Source: Inquilinus ginsengisoli_A (GTDB lineage Bacteria > Pseudomonadota > Alphaproteobacteria > DSM-16000 > Inquilinaceae). Taken from it: a DNA stretch of 64,000 nt. This document shows, one piece after another, positions 33,016 to 45,140 of this stretch (positions are counted from its first letter, which is position 1; the number at the start of each line of letters is the position of its first letter). The DNA lies in contig NZ_JAVDPW010000012.1 in NCBI RefSeq assembly GCF_031453975.1, positions 124,001 through 188,000 on the forward strand, in the 5' to 3' direction. Below the pieces are notes generated by a model. That model was not told the origin of the DNA and searched no databases. It worked only from the letters and a program-made list of their open reading frames with translations. Position numbers and translations under genes: made by a program.

Positions 33016-34152
33016 ATGACGAGATTGAACCGAGTCCTCCTGGTCGGCGCGGCCCTGGCCGCTCTGGCGACGACTCCGGCCCTGGCCGATGTGAAGATCG
33101 GCCTCGGCGCGCCGCTGACCGGGCCGAACGCGTCCTTCGGCGAACAGATGAAGCGCGGCACCGATGCGGCGGTGAAGGCGCTGAACGACGCCGGCGGCGT
33201 CAACGGCCAGAAGATCACCGTGGTCTATGGCGACGATGCCTCCGACCCGCGCCAGGGCGTGGCCGCGGCGAACGAGCTGGTGGGCGAGGGCGTCGTGGCC
33301 GTGATCGGCCACTTCAACTCGTCGGTCTCGATCCCGGCCTCGGCGATCTATGCCGAGGAAGGCGTGGTCCAGATCACCCCGGCCTCGACCAACCCGCAGC
33401 TGACCGAACAGGGGCAGAAGACCACCTTCCGCACCTGCGGCCGCGACGACCAGCAGGGCGACGTCGCCGGCGCCTTCATCGCCGACAAGTACAAGGGCCG
33501 CAACGTCGCGATCCTCCAGGACCAGACCACCTACGGCAAGGGCCTGGCCGACGCCACCAAGGCGGCGATGAACAAGGCCGGCCTGACCGAGAAGCTGTAC
33601 GAGGGCATCACCGTCGGCGAGCGCGACTTCTCGGCCGTGGTGTCGAAGATGAAGCAGGCGAACATCGATGTGATCTATTTCGGCGGCCTGCACAACGAGG
33701 CCGGCCTGATCCTGCGCCAGGCGCGCGAGCAGGGGATGAACGCCCAGTTCATCTCGGGTGACGGCATCGTCACCCAGGAGTTCTGGGGCATCACCGGTGA
33801 CGCCGGCAAGGGCGTGCTGATGACCTTCGGCGCCGACCAGCGCACCTCCCCGGCGGCCAAGGACGTGGTCGCCAAGTTCAAGGCCGACAACTACGAGCCC
33901 GAGGGCTACACCCTGTACAGCTACGCCGCGGTCCAGGCCTGGGCCGAGGCCGCGACCAAGGCGAAGAGCTTCGAGGGGCCGAAGGTCGCCCAGGCCCTGC
34001 ATGACGGCACCGCGTACAAGACCGTGCTGGGCGAGCTGGCCTTCGACGCCAAGGGCGACCGCGTCAAGACCGACTACGTCTTCTACATCTGGAACAGCGG
34101 CAAATACGCCGAAGCCACCCCGGGCGAACTGGCCAAGATCGGCGCGAAGTAA
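33016..34152 (+). CDS. livJ: branched-chain amino acid ABC transporter substrate-binding protein
   Basis: Periplasmic binding protein (378 residues) of the Leu/Ile/Val type. The signal peptide is MTRLNRVLLVGAALAALATTPALA and the mature protein starts DVKIGLGAPLTGPNASFGEQ. The family hallmarks GGVNGQKITVVYGDDASDP, VAVIGHFNSSVSIPAS and VVQITPASTNPQLTEQG are clear. ATG 33016 has GGGAGAGCGA upstream. Last gene of the liv operon; a strong intrinsic terminator at 34181-34213 ends it. Ligands could include leucine, isoleucine, valine or other amino acids. Confidence 0.92.
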   Translation: MTRLNRVLLVGAALAALATTPALADVKIGLGAPLTGPNASFGEQMKRGTDAAVKALNDAGGVNGQKITVVYGDDASDPRQGVAAANELVGEGVVAVIGHFNSSVSIPASAIYAEEGVVQITPASTNPQLTEQGQKTTFRTCGRDDQQGDVAGAFIADKYKGRNVAILQDQTTYGKGLADATKAAMNKAGLTEKLYEGITVGERDFSAVVSKMKQANIDVIYFGGLHNEAGLILRQAREQGMNAQFISGDGIVTQEFWGITGDAGKGVLMTFGADQRTSPAAKDVVAKFKADNYEPEGYTLYSYAAVQAWAEAATKAKSFEGPKVAQALHDGTAYKTVLGELAFDAKGDRVKTDYVFYIWNSGKYAEATPGELAKIGAK

Positions 34153-34180
34153 GACTTAAGTCGAGTTTTCTGCCCTTCTG

Positions 34181-34213
34181 CGGCCCGGCGGAGCGATCCG
34201 CCGGGCCGTTTCT
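34181..34213 (+). terminator. intrinsic terminator of the liv operon
   Basis: A perfect 12-bp stem (CGGCCCGGCGGA with TCCGCCGGGCCG), a GCGA tetraloop and a following TTTCT tract. It starts 29 bp after the stop of the binding-protein gene. Confidence 0.88.
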
Positions 34214-34291
34214 ATGTCATATGATTGATCGGCGCGCCGTTCCGTGCTGTAACGGATTTGAGATATCGCAGTGCAGCAAAGAGGCCAGCCG

Positions 34292-36772
<2,481 letters not shown>

Positions 36773-36813
36773 GCGACGCGTTACTGATGGGACTTTTTCA
36801 GAATTCCCAACCT

Positions 36814-36902
36814 CGTCATTGCGAGCGTAGCGAAGCAATCCATCGGGCAGCTTGTGCAGGCCGATGGATTGCTTCGTCGGCTTCGCCTCCTCGCAATGAC
36901 GG
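36814..36902. repeat. dispersed palindromic repeat (CGTCATTGCGAGCG...GAAGCAATCC type)
   Basis: The left arm CGTCATTGCGAG-CG-TAGCGAAGCAATCCATCGG faces the right arm CCGATGGATTGCTTCG followed by CTCGCAATGACGG, around a 14-bp centre. It is a well-known alphaproteobacterial palindrome class. It sits between glgP and the peptide-binding protein gene and could act as a processing or termination hairpin for glgP. Confidence 0.8.
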
Positions 36903-36982
36903 CTGGGGATATCGCCCTTGCGTGGTGGGCGTCGGGCGCTGAGACTGCGGCCGTCCCCGAATCCGGCCATGGATCCGTCCGC

Positions 36983-38812
36983 ATGCGCGCTGCCCGACCA
37001 CTGCTCCGCCTCGCCGTCGCCGCCCTCCTGCTGGCCGGTTTCCTGCCGGCGACCGCCCGGGCGCAGGCCGGGGCGCCGGCGCAGGGCCCGGGCCTGGCTG
37101 CGCATGGCGATCCGAAATACCCGGCGGATTTCACCCATTTCGCCTATGCCAACCCCGATGCGCCCAAGGGTGGGGAGCTGCGCCAGGCGGTGGTCGGCAG
37201 CTTCGACACGCTGAACGCCTTCATCATCGGCGGCCAGACCGACCAGGTCCGGCTGATCGTGCCGCCCTACAACTTCGCCAGTCTGATGACGCGCGGCTGG
37301 GACGAGCCCTTCACCCTCTACCCCTATGTCGCGGACCGGGTGGAGGTGTCGGACGACCGGCTCACGGTCATCTTCCACCTCAACCCCAAGGCGGTGTTCC
37401 ATGACGGCACGCCGCTGACCGCCGACGACGTGATCTTCAGCTGGCAGACCCAGGGCACCAAGGGCCGGCCCAACACCCGCAGCCTCTACGAGGAGATGGC
37501 GGGGATCGACCGGGTCGACGACCGCACCGTGCGGTTCCGCTTCAAGCCGGGCATCGCGCGCGAGGACCCGCTGGTCGTCGCCCTGCAGCCGATCCTCAGC
37601 AAGGCCTGGTACACGGCGCATGCGTTCGACCAGCCCAGCCTCGACCCGCCGCTCGGCGCCGGCCCCTACACCATCGGCGCGGTCGATGCCGGGCGCAGCA
37701 TCACCCTGAACCGGGTGAAGGACTGGTGGGGCGAAAACCTGCCGGCGATGAAGGGCCTCTACAATTTCGACCGGATGCGCTTCGACTTCTACCTCGACGC
37801 CGACACCGCGCTGGAGGCGTTCAAGGCCGGGGCTTACAACTGGCGGCGCGAGCTCAGCGCCGAGAAATGGACCGACGGCAACTACGACTTCCCGGCGGTC
37901 CAGGACGGACGGGTGACGCTGCTGACCCTGCCGCAATACCGGTCGGTCGGCATGATGGGCTTCGCCATGAACACCCGCCGGCCGATCTTCGCCGATCCGC
38001 GGGTGCGGCGGGCGCTGGTCCTGGCCTTCGATTTCGACTGGGTGAACAAGACCCTGCTGGGCGGCCAGTACAAGCGCGACGACAGCTTCTTCGCCAATTC
38101 GGCGCTGGCGGCCACCGACACCCCGAAGGGGGCGGAGCTGAAGCTGCTGGACCCGTTCCGCGCCCAGCTGCCGCCGCAGCTGTTCAGCGAGGCCTACACC
38201 CTTCCGGTCAGCGACGGCAGCGGCCGCAACCGGGAGAACCTGCGCGCCGCCCAGGCGCTGCTGGCCGAGGCCGGCTGGACCATCAAGGACAATGCGCTGG
38301 TCGATGCCGGCGGCGCGCCGTTCCGCTTCGAGATCCTGCTGCAGAACAAGAGCTACCAGCGCGTCGCCCTGGCCTATGCCGACCAGCTGCGCCGCCTCGG
38401 CATCCCGGCGTCGATCCGCCTGGTCGAGAGCGCGCAATACGCCAACCGGGTCGGAAGCTATGATTTCGACATGATCCTCAACACCTGGATCACCACCCTG
38501 TCCCCCGGCGTGGAGCAGTCGGGCTACTGGGGCAGCGGCTCGGCCGACGTGCCGGGCACGCGCAACTATCCCGGGGTGAAGAGCCCGGTGGTCGACGCCA
38601 TGATCAAGGCGGTCACCAGCGCGGACAGCCAGGAGGACCTGCAGACCGCGGTGCATGCGCTGGACCGCGTGCTGCTGTGGGGCAACTACGTGGTGCCGCT
38701 CTACTATCTCGACCGCGACTACATCGCCTATTGGGGCGATCTCGGCCGCGTCACCACCGTCAACCCGACCTACGGCACCGTGCTCGAATCCTGGTGGTCG
38801 AACGCGAAGTAG
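36983..38812 (+). CDS. oligopeptide ABC transporter substrate-binding protein, YejA-like
   Basis: Periplasmic family 5 solute-binding protein of 609 residues. The start MRAARPLLRLAVAALLLAGF opens a signal peptide ending near ATARAQA. The mature part has YPADFTHFAYANPDAPKGGEL, which matches YejA proteins (uptake of microcin C and peptides), and GTPLTADDVIFSWQ and DPRVRRALVLAFDFDWVNK of the SBP_bac_5 family. The upstream frame is open but is not protein-like and contains the repeat. Permease and ATPase genes (yejB, yejE, yejF) are absent downstream, so this is an orphan or its partners lie elsewhere. Confidence 0.88.
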   Translation: MRAARPLLRLAVAALLLAGFLPATARAQAGAPAQGPGLAAHGDPKYPADFTHFAYANPDAPKGGELRQAVVGSFDTLNAFIIGGQTDQVRLIVPPYNFASLMTRGWDEPFTLYPYVADRVEVSDDRLTVIFHLNPKAVFHDGTPLTADDVIFSWQTQGTKGRPNTRSLYEEMAGIDRVDDRTVRFRFKPGIAREDPLVVALQPILSKAWYTAHAFDQPSLDPPLGAGPYTIGAVDAGRSITLNRVKDWWGENLPAMKGLYNFDRMRFDFYLDADTALEAFKAGAYNWRRELSAEKWTDGNYDFPAVQDGRVTLLTLPQYRSVGMMGFAMNTRRPIFADPRVRRALVLAFDFDWVNKTLLGGQYKRDDSFFANSALAATDTPKGAELKLLDPFRAQLPPQLFSEAYTLPVSDGSGRNRENLRAAQALLAEAGWTIKDNALVDAGGAPFRFEILLQNKSYQRVALAYADQLRRLGIPASIRLVESAQYANRVGSYDFDMILNTWITTLSPGVEQSGYWGSGSADVPGTRNYPGVKSPVVDAMIKAVTSADSQEDLQTAVHALDRVLLWGNYVVPLYYLDRDYIAYWGDLGRVTTVNPTYGTVLESWWSNAK

Positions 38813-38948
38813 GGGCTCGCGACCACCGTATGGCCCGTGCAATTAATGGCAATTGCTGGGAACCCAGTCCGCAACTATGGGTTTCCCAAGCGCCTGCAAC
38901 CGGTGCTCGCCGATGCGGGATCGTCCGAAAAAGCCCAAGGAGCATTCC

Positions 38949-39260
38949 GTGAAGCGTATTTTCCTCGCCGCCGCCGTGGCCTCGCTGCTGGCATCGCCTG
39001 CTTTTGCCGCCTGCACCGATGACGCCCAGGCCCAGGCGCAGAAGGTCATGACCCTGAGCCAGGCCCTTCAGGGCAAGACGACGGCCTCGAAGGACGAGCA
39101 GTGCTCGGCGATGAAGGACGTCATGGCCGAGACCAAGAAGCTGACCGACATCTACAAGGGCTGTCAGGCCGATCTGAAGCTGACGGACGACCAGCTGAAG
39201 CAGCTCGACCAGCAGGTCTCGACCGGCGACCAGGCCTACACCGCCCAGTGCGGCGGCTGA
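38949..39260 (+). CDS. small secreted cysteine-containing protein, 103 residues
   Basis: Predicted periplasmic or secreted protein. The signal peptide MKRIFLAAAVASLLASPAFA ends in a standard AFA-A cleavage site after residue 20. The mature 83 residues are helical and charged, with four cysteines (ACTDD, EQCSAM, KGCQAD, AQCGG) that could form two disulfides. The GTG start at 38949 is decided by AAGGAG seven bases upstream; the ATG further up lacks one. Family and role are not recognised. A strong terminator follows at 39281-39310. Confidence 0.75.
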   Translation: MKRIFLAAAVASLLASPAFAACTDDAQAQAQKVMTLSQALQGKTTASKDEQCSAMKDVMAETKKLTDIYKGCQADLKLTDDQLKQLDQQVSTGDQAYTAQCGG

Positions 39261-39280
39261 TCCCCGCGACCCGGTGATGA

Positions 39281-39310
39281 AAAGCCCCGGCCGTTCGGCC
39301 GGGGCTTTTT
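39281..39310. terminator. bidirectional intrinsic terminator
   Basis: Stem AAAGCCCCGGCC with GGCCGGGGCTTT, loop GTTC, then TTTTT on the plus strand; the leading A-run gives a T-run on the minus strand too. It separates the small secreted protein gene (plus) from the ribbon-helix-helix gene (minus), and probably serves both. Confidence 0.88.
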
Positions 39311-39314
39311 CATG

Positions 39315-39536
39315 TCAGATCTCGCGCGCCAGGGCCGCCTCCAGGACGGCGGTCCGCAGTGCGCTGGACAGGTTGCCGTCCGGGTCGCGCGCCGCGTCGA
39401 TCGCCTCGACCAGCCGGTTGACCGGCAGGCCGCGCCGGGTGGCGAGGCGGCCGAGGGCATCCCAGAACCCCGGCTCCAGCGAGACGCTGGTGGCATGGCC
39501 GGCGATATTGACCGACCGCTTGCGGACGCCGCTCAC
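39315..39536 (-). CDS. ribbon-helix-helix domain protein
   Basis: Small protein of 73 residues with the RHH_4-type domain. The beta strand is KRSVNIAGHATSVSLEPGF, followed by two helices FWDALGRLATRRGL and VNRLVEAIDAARD. This fold binds DNA as a dimer, so a regulatory role is likely, but the target is unknown. No toxin partner is adjacent, which argues against a toxin-antitoxin pair. It is transcribed in the same direction as fumarase, 16 bp downstream of the fumarase stop, so the two may be co-transcribed, ending at the shared terminator. Confidence 0.8.
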   Translation of the reverse strand: MSGVRKRSVNIAGHATSVSLEPGFWDALGRLATRRGLPVNRLVEAIDAARDPDGNLSSALRTAVLEAALAREI

Positions 39537-39552
39537 CGTCGGCCGGACCGAG

Positions 39553-40956
<1,404 letters not shown>

Positions 40957-41100
40957 CGGACGGCTCCGGTTTTCATCAGGGTGTCGGTTGGCCGGTTTGC
41001 TAGCACGAAAGCGCATGGGACGGTAGCGCCCGGCGGCTGGCCGCCGCCGTCCTGCGGCGCTAGGCTCCGATGCGGGATCCGATGCAGCGGAGCGAGGCCC

Positions 41101-41730
41101 ATGTCCGACCACCACGATCACGATCACGATCACGAGGGCAGCGAGCTGTCCGACACGGCGCTCCGCGTCCGGGCGCTGGAATCGGTGCTGGTCGAGAAGG
41201 GCTATGTCGACCCGGCGGCGCTGGACGTCCTGGTCGAGACCTACGAGACCCGGATCGGCCCGCGCAACGGCGCCCGGGTGGTGGCCAAGGCCTGGGCCGA
41301 CCCGGCCTATCGCGAGCGGCTGCGCACCGACGCCACCGCCGCGGTCGCCGAGTTCGGCTTCAGCGGCCGCGGCGGCGAGCACATGATCGCGGTCGAGAAC
41401 ACGCCCGACACCCACAACCTGATCGTCTGCACCCTGTGCTCCTGTTATCCCTGGCCGGTGCTGGGACTGCCGCCGGTCTGGTACAAATCGGCGCCCTACC
41501 GCTCGCGCGCCGTGATCGACCCGCGCGGCGTGCTGGCCGATTTCGGCGTGACCCTGCCGGCCGAGACCCGGATCCGGGTGTGGGATTCGACCGCCGAGAC
41601 CCGCTACCTCGTGATCCCGATGCGCCCCGCCGGCACCGAAGGCTGGGACGAGGCGGCGCTGGCCGACCTGGTCAGCCGCGACAGCATGATCGGCGCCGGG
41701 ATCGCGCGCGAACCGGGGACCGTGTCGTGA
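41101..41730 (+). CDS. nthA: nitrile hydratase alpha subunit, cobalt type
   Basis: Metal-bearing subunit (209 residues) of nitrile hydratase, which hydrates nitriles to amides. The metal claw is VCTLCSCY with C110, C113, S114 and C115; the threonine after the first cysteine marks the cobalt class (iron enzymes have serine). Two of the cysteines would be oxidised in the mature enzyme. The N-terminus is unusual: HHDHDHDHE at residues 4-12, a histidine-rich run that might bind metal. The beta subunit gene overlaps by 4 bp (GTGA), so the pair is translated together. Confidence 0.95.
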   Translation: MSDHHDHDHDHEGSELSDTALRVRALESVLVEKGYVDPAALDVLVETYETRIGPRNGARVVAKAWADPAYRERLRTDATAAVAEFGFSGRGGEHMIAVENTPDTHNLIVCTLCSCYPWPVLGLPPVWYKSAPYRSRAVIDPRGVLADFGVTLPAETRIRVWDSTAETRYLVIPMRPAGTEGWDEAALADLVSRDSMIGAGIAREPGTVS

Positions 41731-42386
41731 ACGGCGGCCAGGATCTCGGCGGCATGATGGGCTTCGGCCCGGTGGTGCCGGAGCCGGAGCATGTCCGCTT
41801 CCACGCCGATTGGGAAAAGCGCGTCCTGGCCATGAACCTCGCCGCCGGCGCGCTGCGGCGCTGGTCGATCGACGCCAGCCGGCATGCGCGAGAAACCCTG
41901 CATCCGGTCGAATACCTGTCCTCCAGCTACTACCAGATCTGGCTGAAGGGGCTGGAGAAGCTGCTGCTGGCGGACGGGCTGGTGTCGGCGGCGGAGCTGG
42001 CGGCCGGGCACGCCATCGACCCCGCCGTGGCGGTGCCGCCGGCGCTGCAGGCCGACCAGGTGGCGGGCGTGCTGGCGCGCGGCACCAACTACCAGCGGCC
42101 GGAGGCGGCGCCGGCCCGCTTCGCCCTGGGCCAGGCGGTCCGCACCCGCAACATCCACCCGACCGGCCACACCAGGCTGCCGCGCTACGCCCGCGGCAAG
42201 GTCGGGGTGGTCGACCGGGTGCATGGCGTGTTCGTGCTGCCCGACGCCCGGGCCCATGGCACGGATGAGGATCCGCAATGGCTCTACACCCTCCGCTTCA
42301 CCGGGCCGGAGCTGTGGGGCGAGGGCGCCGACCCCACCCTCGAGGTCTCGATCGATGCCTGGGAGGGCTATCTTGAGCCGGCATGA
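41727..42386 (+). CDS. nthB: nitrile hydratase beta subunit
   Basis: Partner subunit of 219 residues that completes the active site of the nitrile hydratase dimer. The start VNGGQDLGGMMGFGPV (GTG at 41727, overlapping the alpha stop) is the typical NthB N-terminus. HPVEYLSSSYYQIWLKGLEKLL and the C-terminal SH3-like domain (FALGQAVRTRNIHPTGHTRLPRYARGK, split here by family knowledge) agree with NthB. The order alpha-beta-accessory is usual for cobalt enzymes. Confidence 0.94.
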   Translation: MNGGQDLGGMMGFGPVVPEPEHVRFHADWEKRVLAMNLAAGALRRWSIDASRHARETLHPVEYLSSSYYQIWLKGLEKLLLADGLVSAAELAAGHAIDPAVAVPPALQADQVAGVLARGTNYQRPEAAPARFALGQAVRTRNIHPTGHTRLPRYARGKVGVVDRVHGVFVLPDARAHGTDEDPQWLYTLRFTGPELWGEGADPTLEVSIDAWEGYLEPA

Positions 42387-42762
42387 CGCGGTGATCAGTG
42401 TGCTGGACGGCACGGCGCCGCTGCCGCGCGACCGGGACGGCCCGGTCTTCGCCGAGCCCTGGCAGGCCCAGGCCTTCGCCATGGCGGTGGCTCTGCGCGA
42501 CCGCGGCGTCTTCACCTGGGACGAATGGGCGGCGGCGCTGGGGGCGGAGATCGCCCGGGCCCAGGCGGCCGGCGACCCGGATGACGGCAGCCGCTACTAC
42601 GACCACTGGCTGGCCGCGCTGGAGCAGCTGGTGGTGGCGAAGGGCGCCGCCGACAGCGAGACTCTGCGGCACCGCAAGGCGGCCTGGGACCGGGCGGCGC
42701 AGGCCACGCCGCATGGCGCGCCGATCCTGCTGGAAAACGACCCGCTCTCCGGCCGCACCTGA
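42373..42762 (+). CDS. nitrile hydratase accessory protein
   Basis: Protein of 129 residues of the nitrile hydratase accessory family (P14K/NhlE-like, related to the beta-subunit N-terminus). In cobalt enzymes such proteins deliver the metal by subunit swapping. Family features: PVFAEPWQAQAFAMAVALRD, GVFTWDEWAAALGAEI, YYDHWLAALEQLV. The TTG start at 42373 is preceded by GGGAGGG and overlaps the beta stop by 14 bp; GTG 42391 is the alternative. Position directly after nthB supports the role. Confidence 0.88.
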   Translation: MSRHDAVISVLDGTAPLPRDRDGPVFAEPWQAQAFAMAVALRDRGVFTWDEWAAALGAEIARAQAAGDPDDGSRYYDHWLAALEQLVVAKGAADSETLRHRKAAWDRAAQATPHGAPILLENDPLSGRT

Positions 42763-42783
42763 ACCGACACCAGGGGAAGACCC

Positions 42784-43170
42784 ATGACGATCACGCTGCA
42801 CAACCCGGCCGGCGTCGCCGCGCCGTTCTCGCGCTACAGCCAGGGCGCCTCGGCCCCGGCCGGTGCGCGCTGGCTGCACATCTCTGGCCAGGTCGGCGCC
42901 ACGCCCGACGGCACCGTGCCGGAGGACCCCGAGCGGCAGATGGAGCTGGCCTGGGACAACCTGCTGGCGGTGCTGACCGATGCCGGCATGGCGGTCACCG
43001 ACCTGGTCAAGGTCGACGGCTTCATCATCCGGCCCGACCTGCTGCCGCTGTACCGCAGCGTGCGCGAACGCCGGCTGGCCGGGCACGCCACCGCCTCGAC
43101 GCTGGTGATCGTCGCCGGCCTGGTGGTGCCCAGCCTGCTGGTCGAGATCCAGGCGGTGGCGGCGGCCTAA
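42784..43170 (+). CDS. RidA/YjgF family protein
   Basis: Protein of 128 residues with the RidA fold; archetypal members hydrolyse reactive enamines and imines. It has WLHISGQVGATPDGTVPED and the conserved end LVVPSLLVEIQAVAA. The RidA arginine (usually R105) is not in its usual GxxxRxAV context: the segment reads AGLVVPSLLVEIQ, so it belongs to one of the Rid subgroups lacking that arginine and may not be a true deaminase. It is 21 bp after the nitrile hydratase accessory gene with GGGGAAGACCC upstream, so it is likely co-transcribed. Confidence 0.85.
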   Translation: MTITLHNPAGVAAPFSRYSQGASAPAGARWLHISGQVGATPDGTVPEDPERQMELAWDNLLAVLTDAGMAVTDLVKVDGFIIRPDLLPLYRSVRERRLAGHATASTLVIVAGLVVPSLLVEIQAVAAA

Positions 43171-43190
43171 CCGACCTAAGCCCTTGTTTT

Positions 43191-43278
43191 GTCATGCCAC
43201 GGCTTGACCGTGGCATCCAGGGGCGGCCAGAGCAGCTCTTGGTGGCCCCTGGATTGCCCGGTCAAGCCGGGCAATGAC
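43191..43278. repeat. dispersed palindromic repeat (CCCGGCTTGACCGGG type), copy 2, inverted
   Basis: Starts GTCATGCCACGGCTTGACCG and ends GGTCAAGCCGGGCAATGAC. It is nearly the exact reverse complement of the unit at 12387-12473, including the middle GGCGGCCAGAGCAGCTCTTG. It lies between the convergent RidA and HD-domain genes. Confidence 0.88.
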
Positions 43279-43322
43279 AAAGAAGGGAAGGCCGGAGAAC
43301 AGGGCGTCGGCCGAGCCCCGGC

Positions 43323-43871
43323 CTAACCGGCCTTCGCCGCCTTCAAAATCCGGTCGCGGTAGTCGGCGACGGTGCTGACCTTCAGCCCCTCGATCTTGCC
43401 GCCATCGTCCCAGCGCCGCAGCCGCACCGCGGCGTCGACCTGTGGATGCCGGGCGAATTCGGCGACCTCCGCGGGGCTCATCGGCCCGCCCTGCTTGCCC
43501 AGGGAATGGACCGAGGCGGCGGAGAGGACGTCGAGATAGCTCGGCTCGACGGCGCAGAGGTAGCGCTTGGCGGCGACGTGCAGCCGGGCGGGCTCGCTGA
43601 TCTCCGGGCCGAAGCGGGCGGCCAGCCAGTCACCGCCGGCGCCGTCATGCTTGTGATAGCCATAGGCGTCGTCGGCCAGCTCCAGGAAATGGCCGATGTC
43701 GTGCAGCAGGGCGGCGACCACCAGCTCGTCCGGCGCGCCCTCGTGCTCGGCCAGGGCCGCGGCCTGCAGCCCATGCTCCTGCATGGTGACGCCCTCGCCA
43801 TAGGTGTTGTGGCCATGGGCGGCGAACAGGCCTTCGATCTCGGCCAGCAGCGGGTGCAGGGTGTCGCTCAT
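43323..43871 (-). CDS. tmpB: HD-domain phosphonate-cleaving oxygenase, TmpB/PhnZ type
   Basis: Diiron oxygenase of 182 residues. PhnZ/TmpB enzymes cleave the C-P bond of 1-hydroxy-2-aminoethyl-type phosphonates, releasing phosphate. The metal residues fit: H33 (QEHGLQ), H57 and D58 (LLHDIGHF), H75 (YHKHDG), H98 (RLHVAAKRYL). The substrate-side Y24 and E26 of NTYGEGVTMQEH are retained. The gene overlaps the oxygenase gene upstream by 4 bp. Because that partner is a GBBH-like 2-oxoglutarate oxygenase, the trimethylated substrate (TmpB) is more likely than the PhnY-PhnZ pair. Symbol given by family and context only. Confidence 0.78.
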   Translation of the reverse strand: MSDTLHPLLAEIEGLFAAHGHNTYGEGVTMQEHGLQAAALAEHEGAPDELVVAALLHDIGHFLELADDAYGYHKHDGAGGDWLAARFGPEISEPARLHVAAKRYLCAVEPSYLDVLSAASVHSLGKQGGPMSPAEVAEFARHPQVDAAVRLRRWDDGGKIEGLKVSTVADYRDRILKAAKAG

Positions 43872-45037
43872 CGGGACGCCTCCAGGCTGAACAGGGTGCT
43901 GGTCAGCCCGTCCGTGTCGGTGTAGCAGCCCTGCAGCCAGCGGCGCCCGGCGGAGAAGCCGCGGCGGCCGTGCAGCACCCGGCGGTTCTCGACGATGAAC
44001 AGGTCGCCAGGCGCCAGGCGGAAGCCGACGGTCAGGGCGGGGTCGTGCAGCAGCCGGCCGAAGCGGCGATAGGCGTCGTAGAAGGCCTCGACCTCGTCGG
44101 GGTCGAGGTCAAAGGGCGCGATCGAGCGGTTGTTGTAGCGCACCGCCTTCACGTCGCCGTCGGCGTCCAGCTCGATCAGCGGCGCCTTGGCGCGCAGGTC
44201 GACCTTGCCGGCTTCGACATAGCGGAACGGCACCGCCCGCCGGGTCAGCAGGTCGAAGGCGTCCGGCGCCTCGCGCCGCAGCCGGTCGGCGGCGGCGAAG
44301 CCGTCGACCACCACCGATTCGCCGCCCTCGGACGCCGCCTCCAGGCAATGCAGCAGCTGCATCTGCGGCACCGGATCGCGATAGGGGTTGTCGGTGTGGT
44401 TGCCCAGCGACAGGGCGGTGAAGGCCAGGTTCTGCGCCTTCTCCACCGCCACCACGTCGAACAGCCGGCCGTAATTGGTCTCGCGGACATGGCCGAAGAT
44501 CTCGACCACCCTGCACACCATGCCCGGCTCGGTCGGCACGCCGCGCAGCAGGGCGAAGCCGTGGTCGTGGACCTGGCGCAGCCAGGCGGCGCGGGCGCCG
44601 TCATCGGCCAGCACCGCGGCGTAGTCGCCAGACGGCGGCGCCGCGGCCAGGCCCGCATCCCACAGCACCGGCTTGCGGCGGCGCCCGGCGCGCGAGGCCG
44701 GGTCCAGCGCATGGGCCCGCAGCCAGGCGGCGGTGAAGCGCGCCGGGGTGTCGAAGCCGGCGAGATGGGTCTCGACCGATCCGTCGGCGGCCAGCGCCGC
44801 GGCGCGGAGGACGATGCCCTCGGGCAGGTCGATGGCGTCGAACAGGCGCTGCCCGTCCGGCCGGTCGCGGCGGTCCGGCCGGTTGTCGGCCAGCCAGATC
44901 GCGGGATAGGGGCTCTCGCGCCCGTCCGACCAGCGGATGGTCAGGCGGCTGGGCGTGTGGTGCAGCGTCGCGATCCCGATGTCGTCGGTGGTGATCGGGT
45001 GGGCACTGGCAATGGGGCGGGCGGCGGCAGTGAGCAT
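43868..45037 (-). CDS. tmpA: 2-oxoglutarate oxygenase, TmpA (2-trimethylaminoethylphosphonate dioxygenase) type
   Basis: Fe(II)/2-oxoglutarate oxygenase of 389 residues related to gamma-butyrobetaine hydroxylase. An N-terminal DUF971-like domain (about 30-90, LTIRWSDGRESPYPAIWLADN) precedes the TauD-like domain with iron ligands H214, D216 (LGNHTDNPY) and H356 (RRVLHGRRGF). The zinc cysteines of the GBBH N-domain are missing (LADNRPDRRDR). TmpA hydroxylates N-trimethyl-2-aminoethylphosphonate so that TmpB can split it into glycine betaine and phosphate. The start MLTAAARPIA at 45037 is chosen; a farther ATG at 45112 falls in the promoter region shared with the divergent LysR gene. Confidence 0.78.
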   Translation of the reverse strand: MLTAAARPIASAHPITTDDIGIATLHHTPSRLTIRWSDGRESPYPAIWLADNRPDRRDRPDGQRLFDAIDLPEGIVLRAAALAADGSVETHLAGFDTPARFTAAWLRAHALDPASRAGRRRKPVLWDAGLAAAPPSGDYAAVLADDGARAAWLRQVHDHGFALLRGVPTEPGMVCRVVEIFGHVRETNYGRLFDVVAVEKAQNLAFTALSLGNHTDNPYRDPVPQMQLLHCLEAASEGGESVVVDGFAAADRLRREAPDAFDLLTRRAVPFRYVEAGKVDLRAKAPLIELDADGDVKAVRYNNRSIAPFDLDPDEVEAFYDAYRRFGRLLHDPALTVGFRLAPGDLFIVENRRVLHGRRGFSAGRRWLQGCYTDTDGLTSTLFSLEASR

Positions 45038-45084
45038 GGCGGCCTTGATCCAGAGCTGGGGGGGCTGGGGTGGCTGAGACCAAA

Positions 45085-45100
45085 ATTGCGACTCTCCAAT
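45085..45100. promoter_or_regulatory. possible LysR binding site between tmpA and lysR genes
   Basis: ATTG-N8-CAAT in the 103-bp divergent gap (45038-45140), with a further CCAAT at 45108-45112. LysR proteins often bind such interrupted dyads between their own gene and the target. This is a suggestion from symmetry only. Confidence 0.4.
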
Positions 45101-45140
45101 GCATAAGTCCAATTCGGGTTTCCCATGCTATCTATAGGCC

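Noticed and set aside
39315..39536. Ribbon-helix-helix gene as an antitoxin
   Set aside because: No small toxin-like gene is adjacent; the neighbours are fumarase and a terminator. The domain type (RHH_4) is usually a stand-alone regulator.
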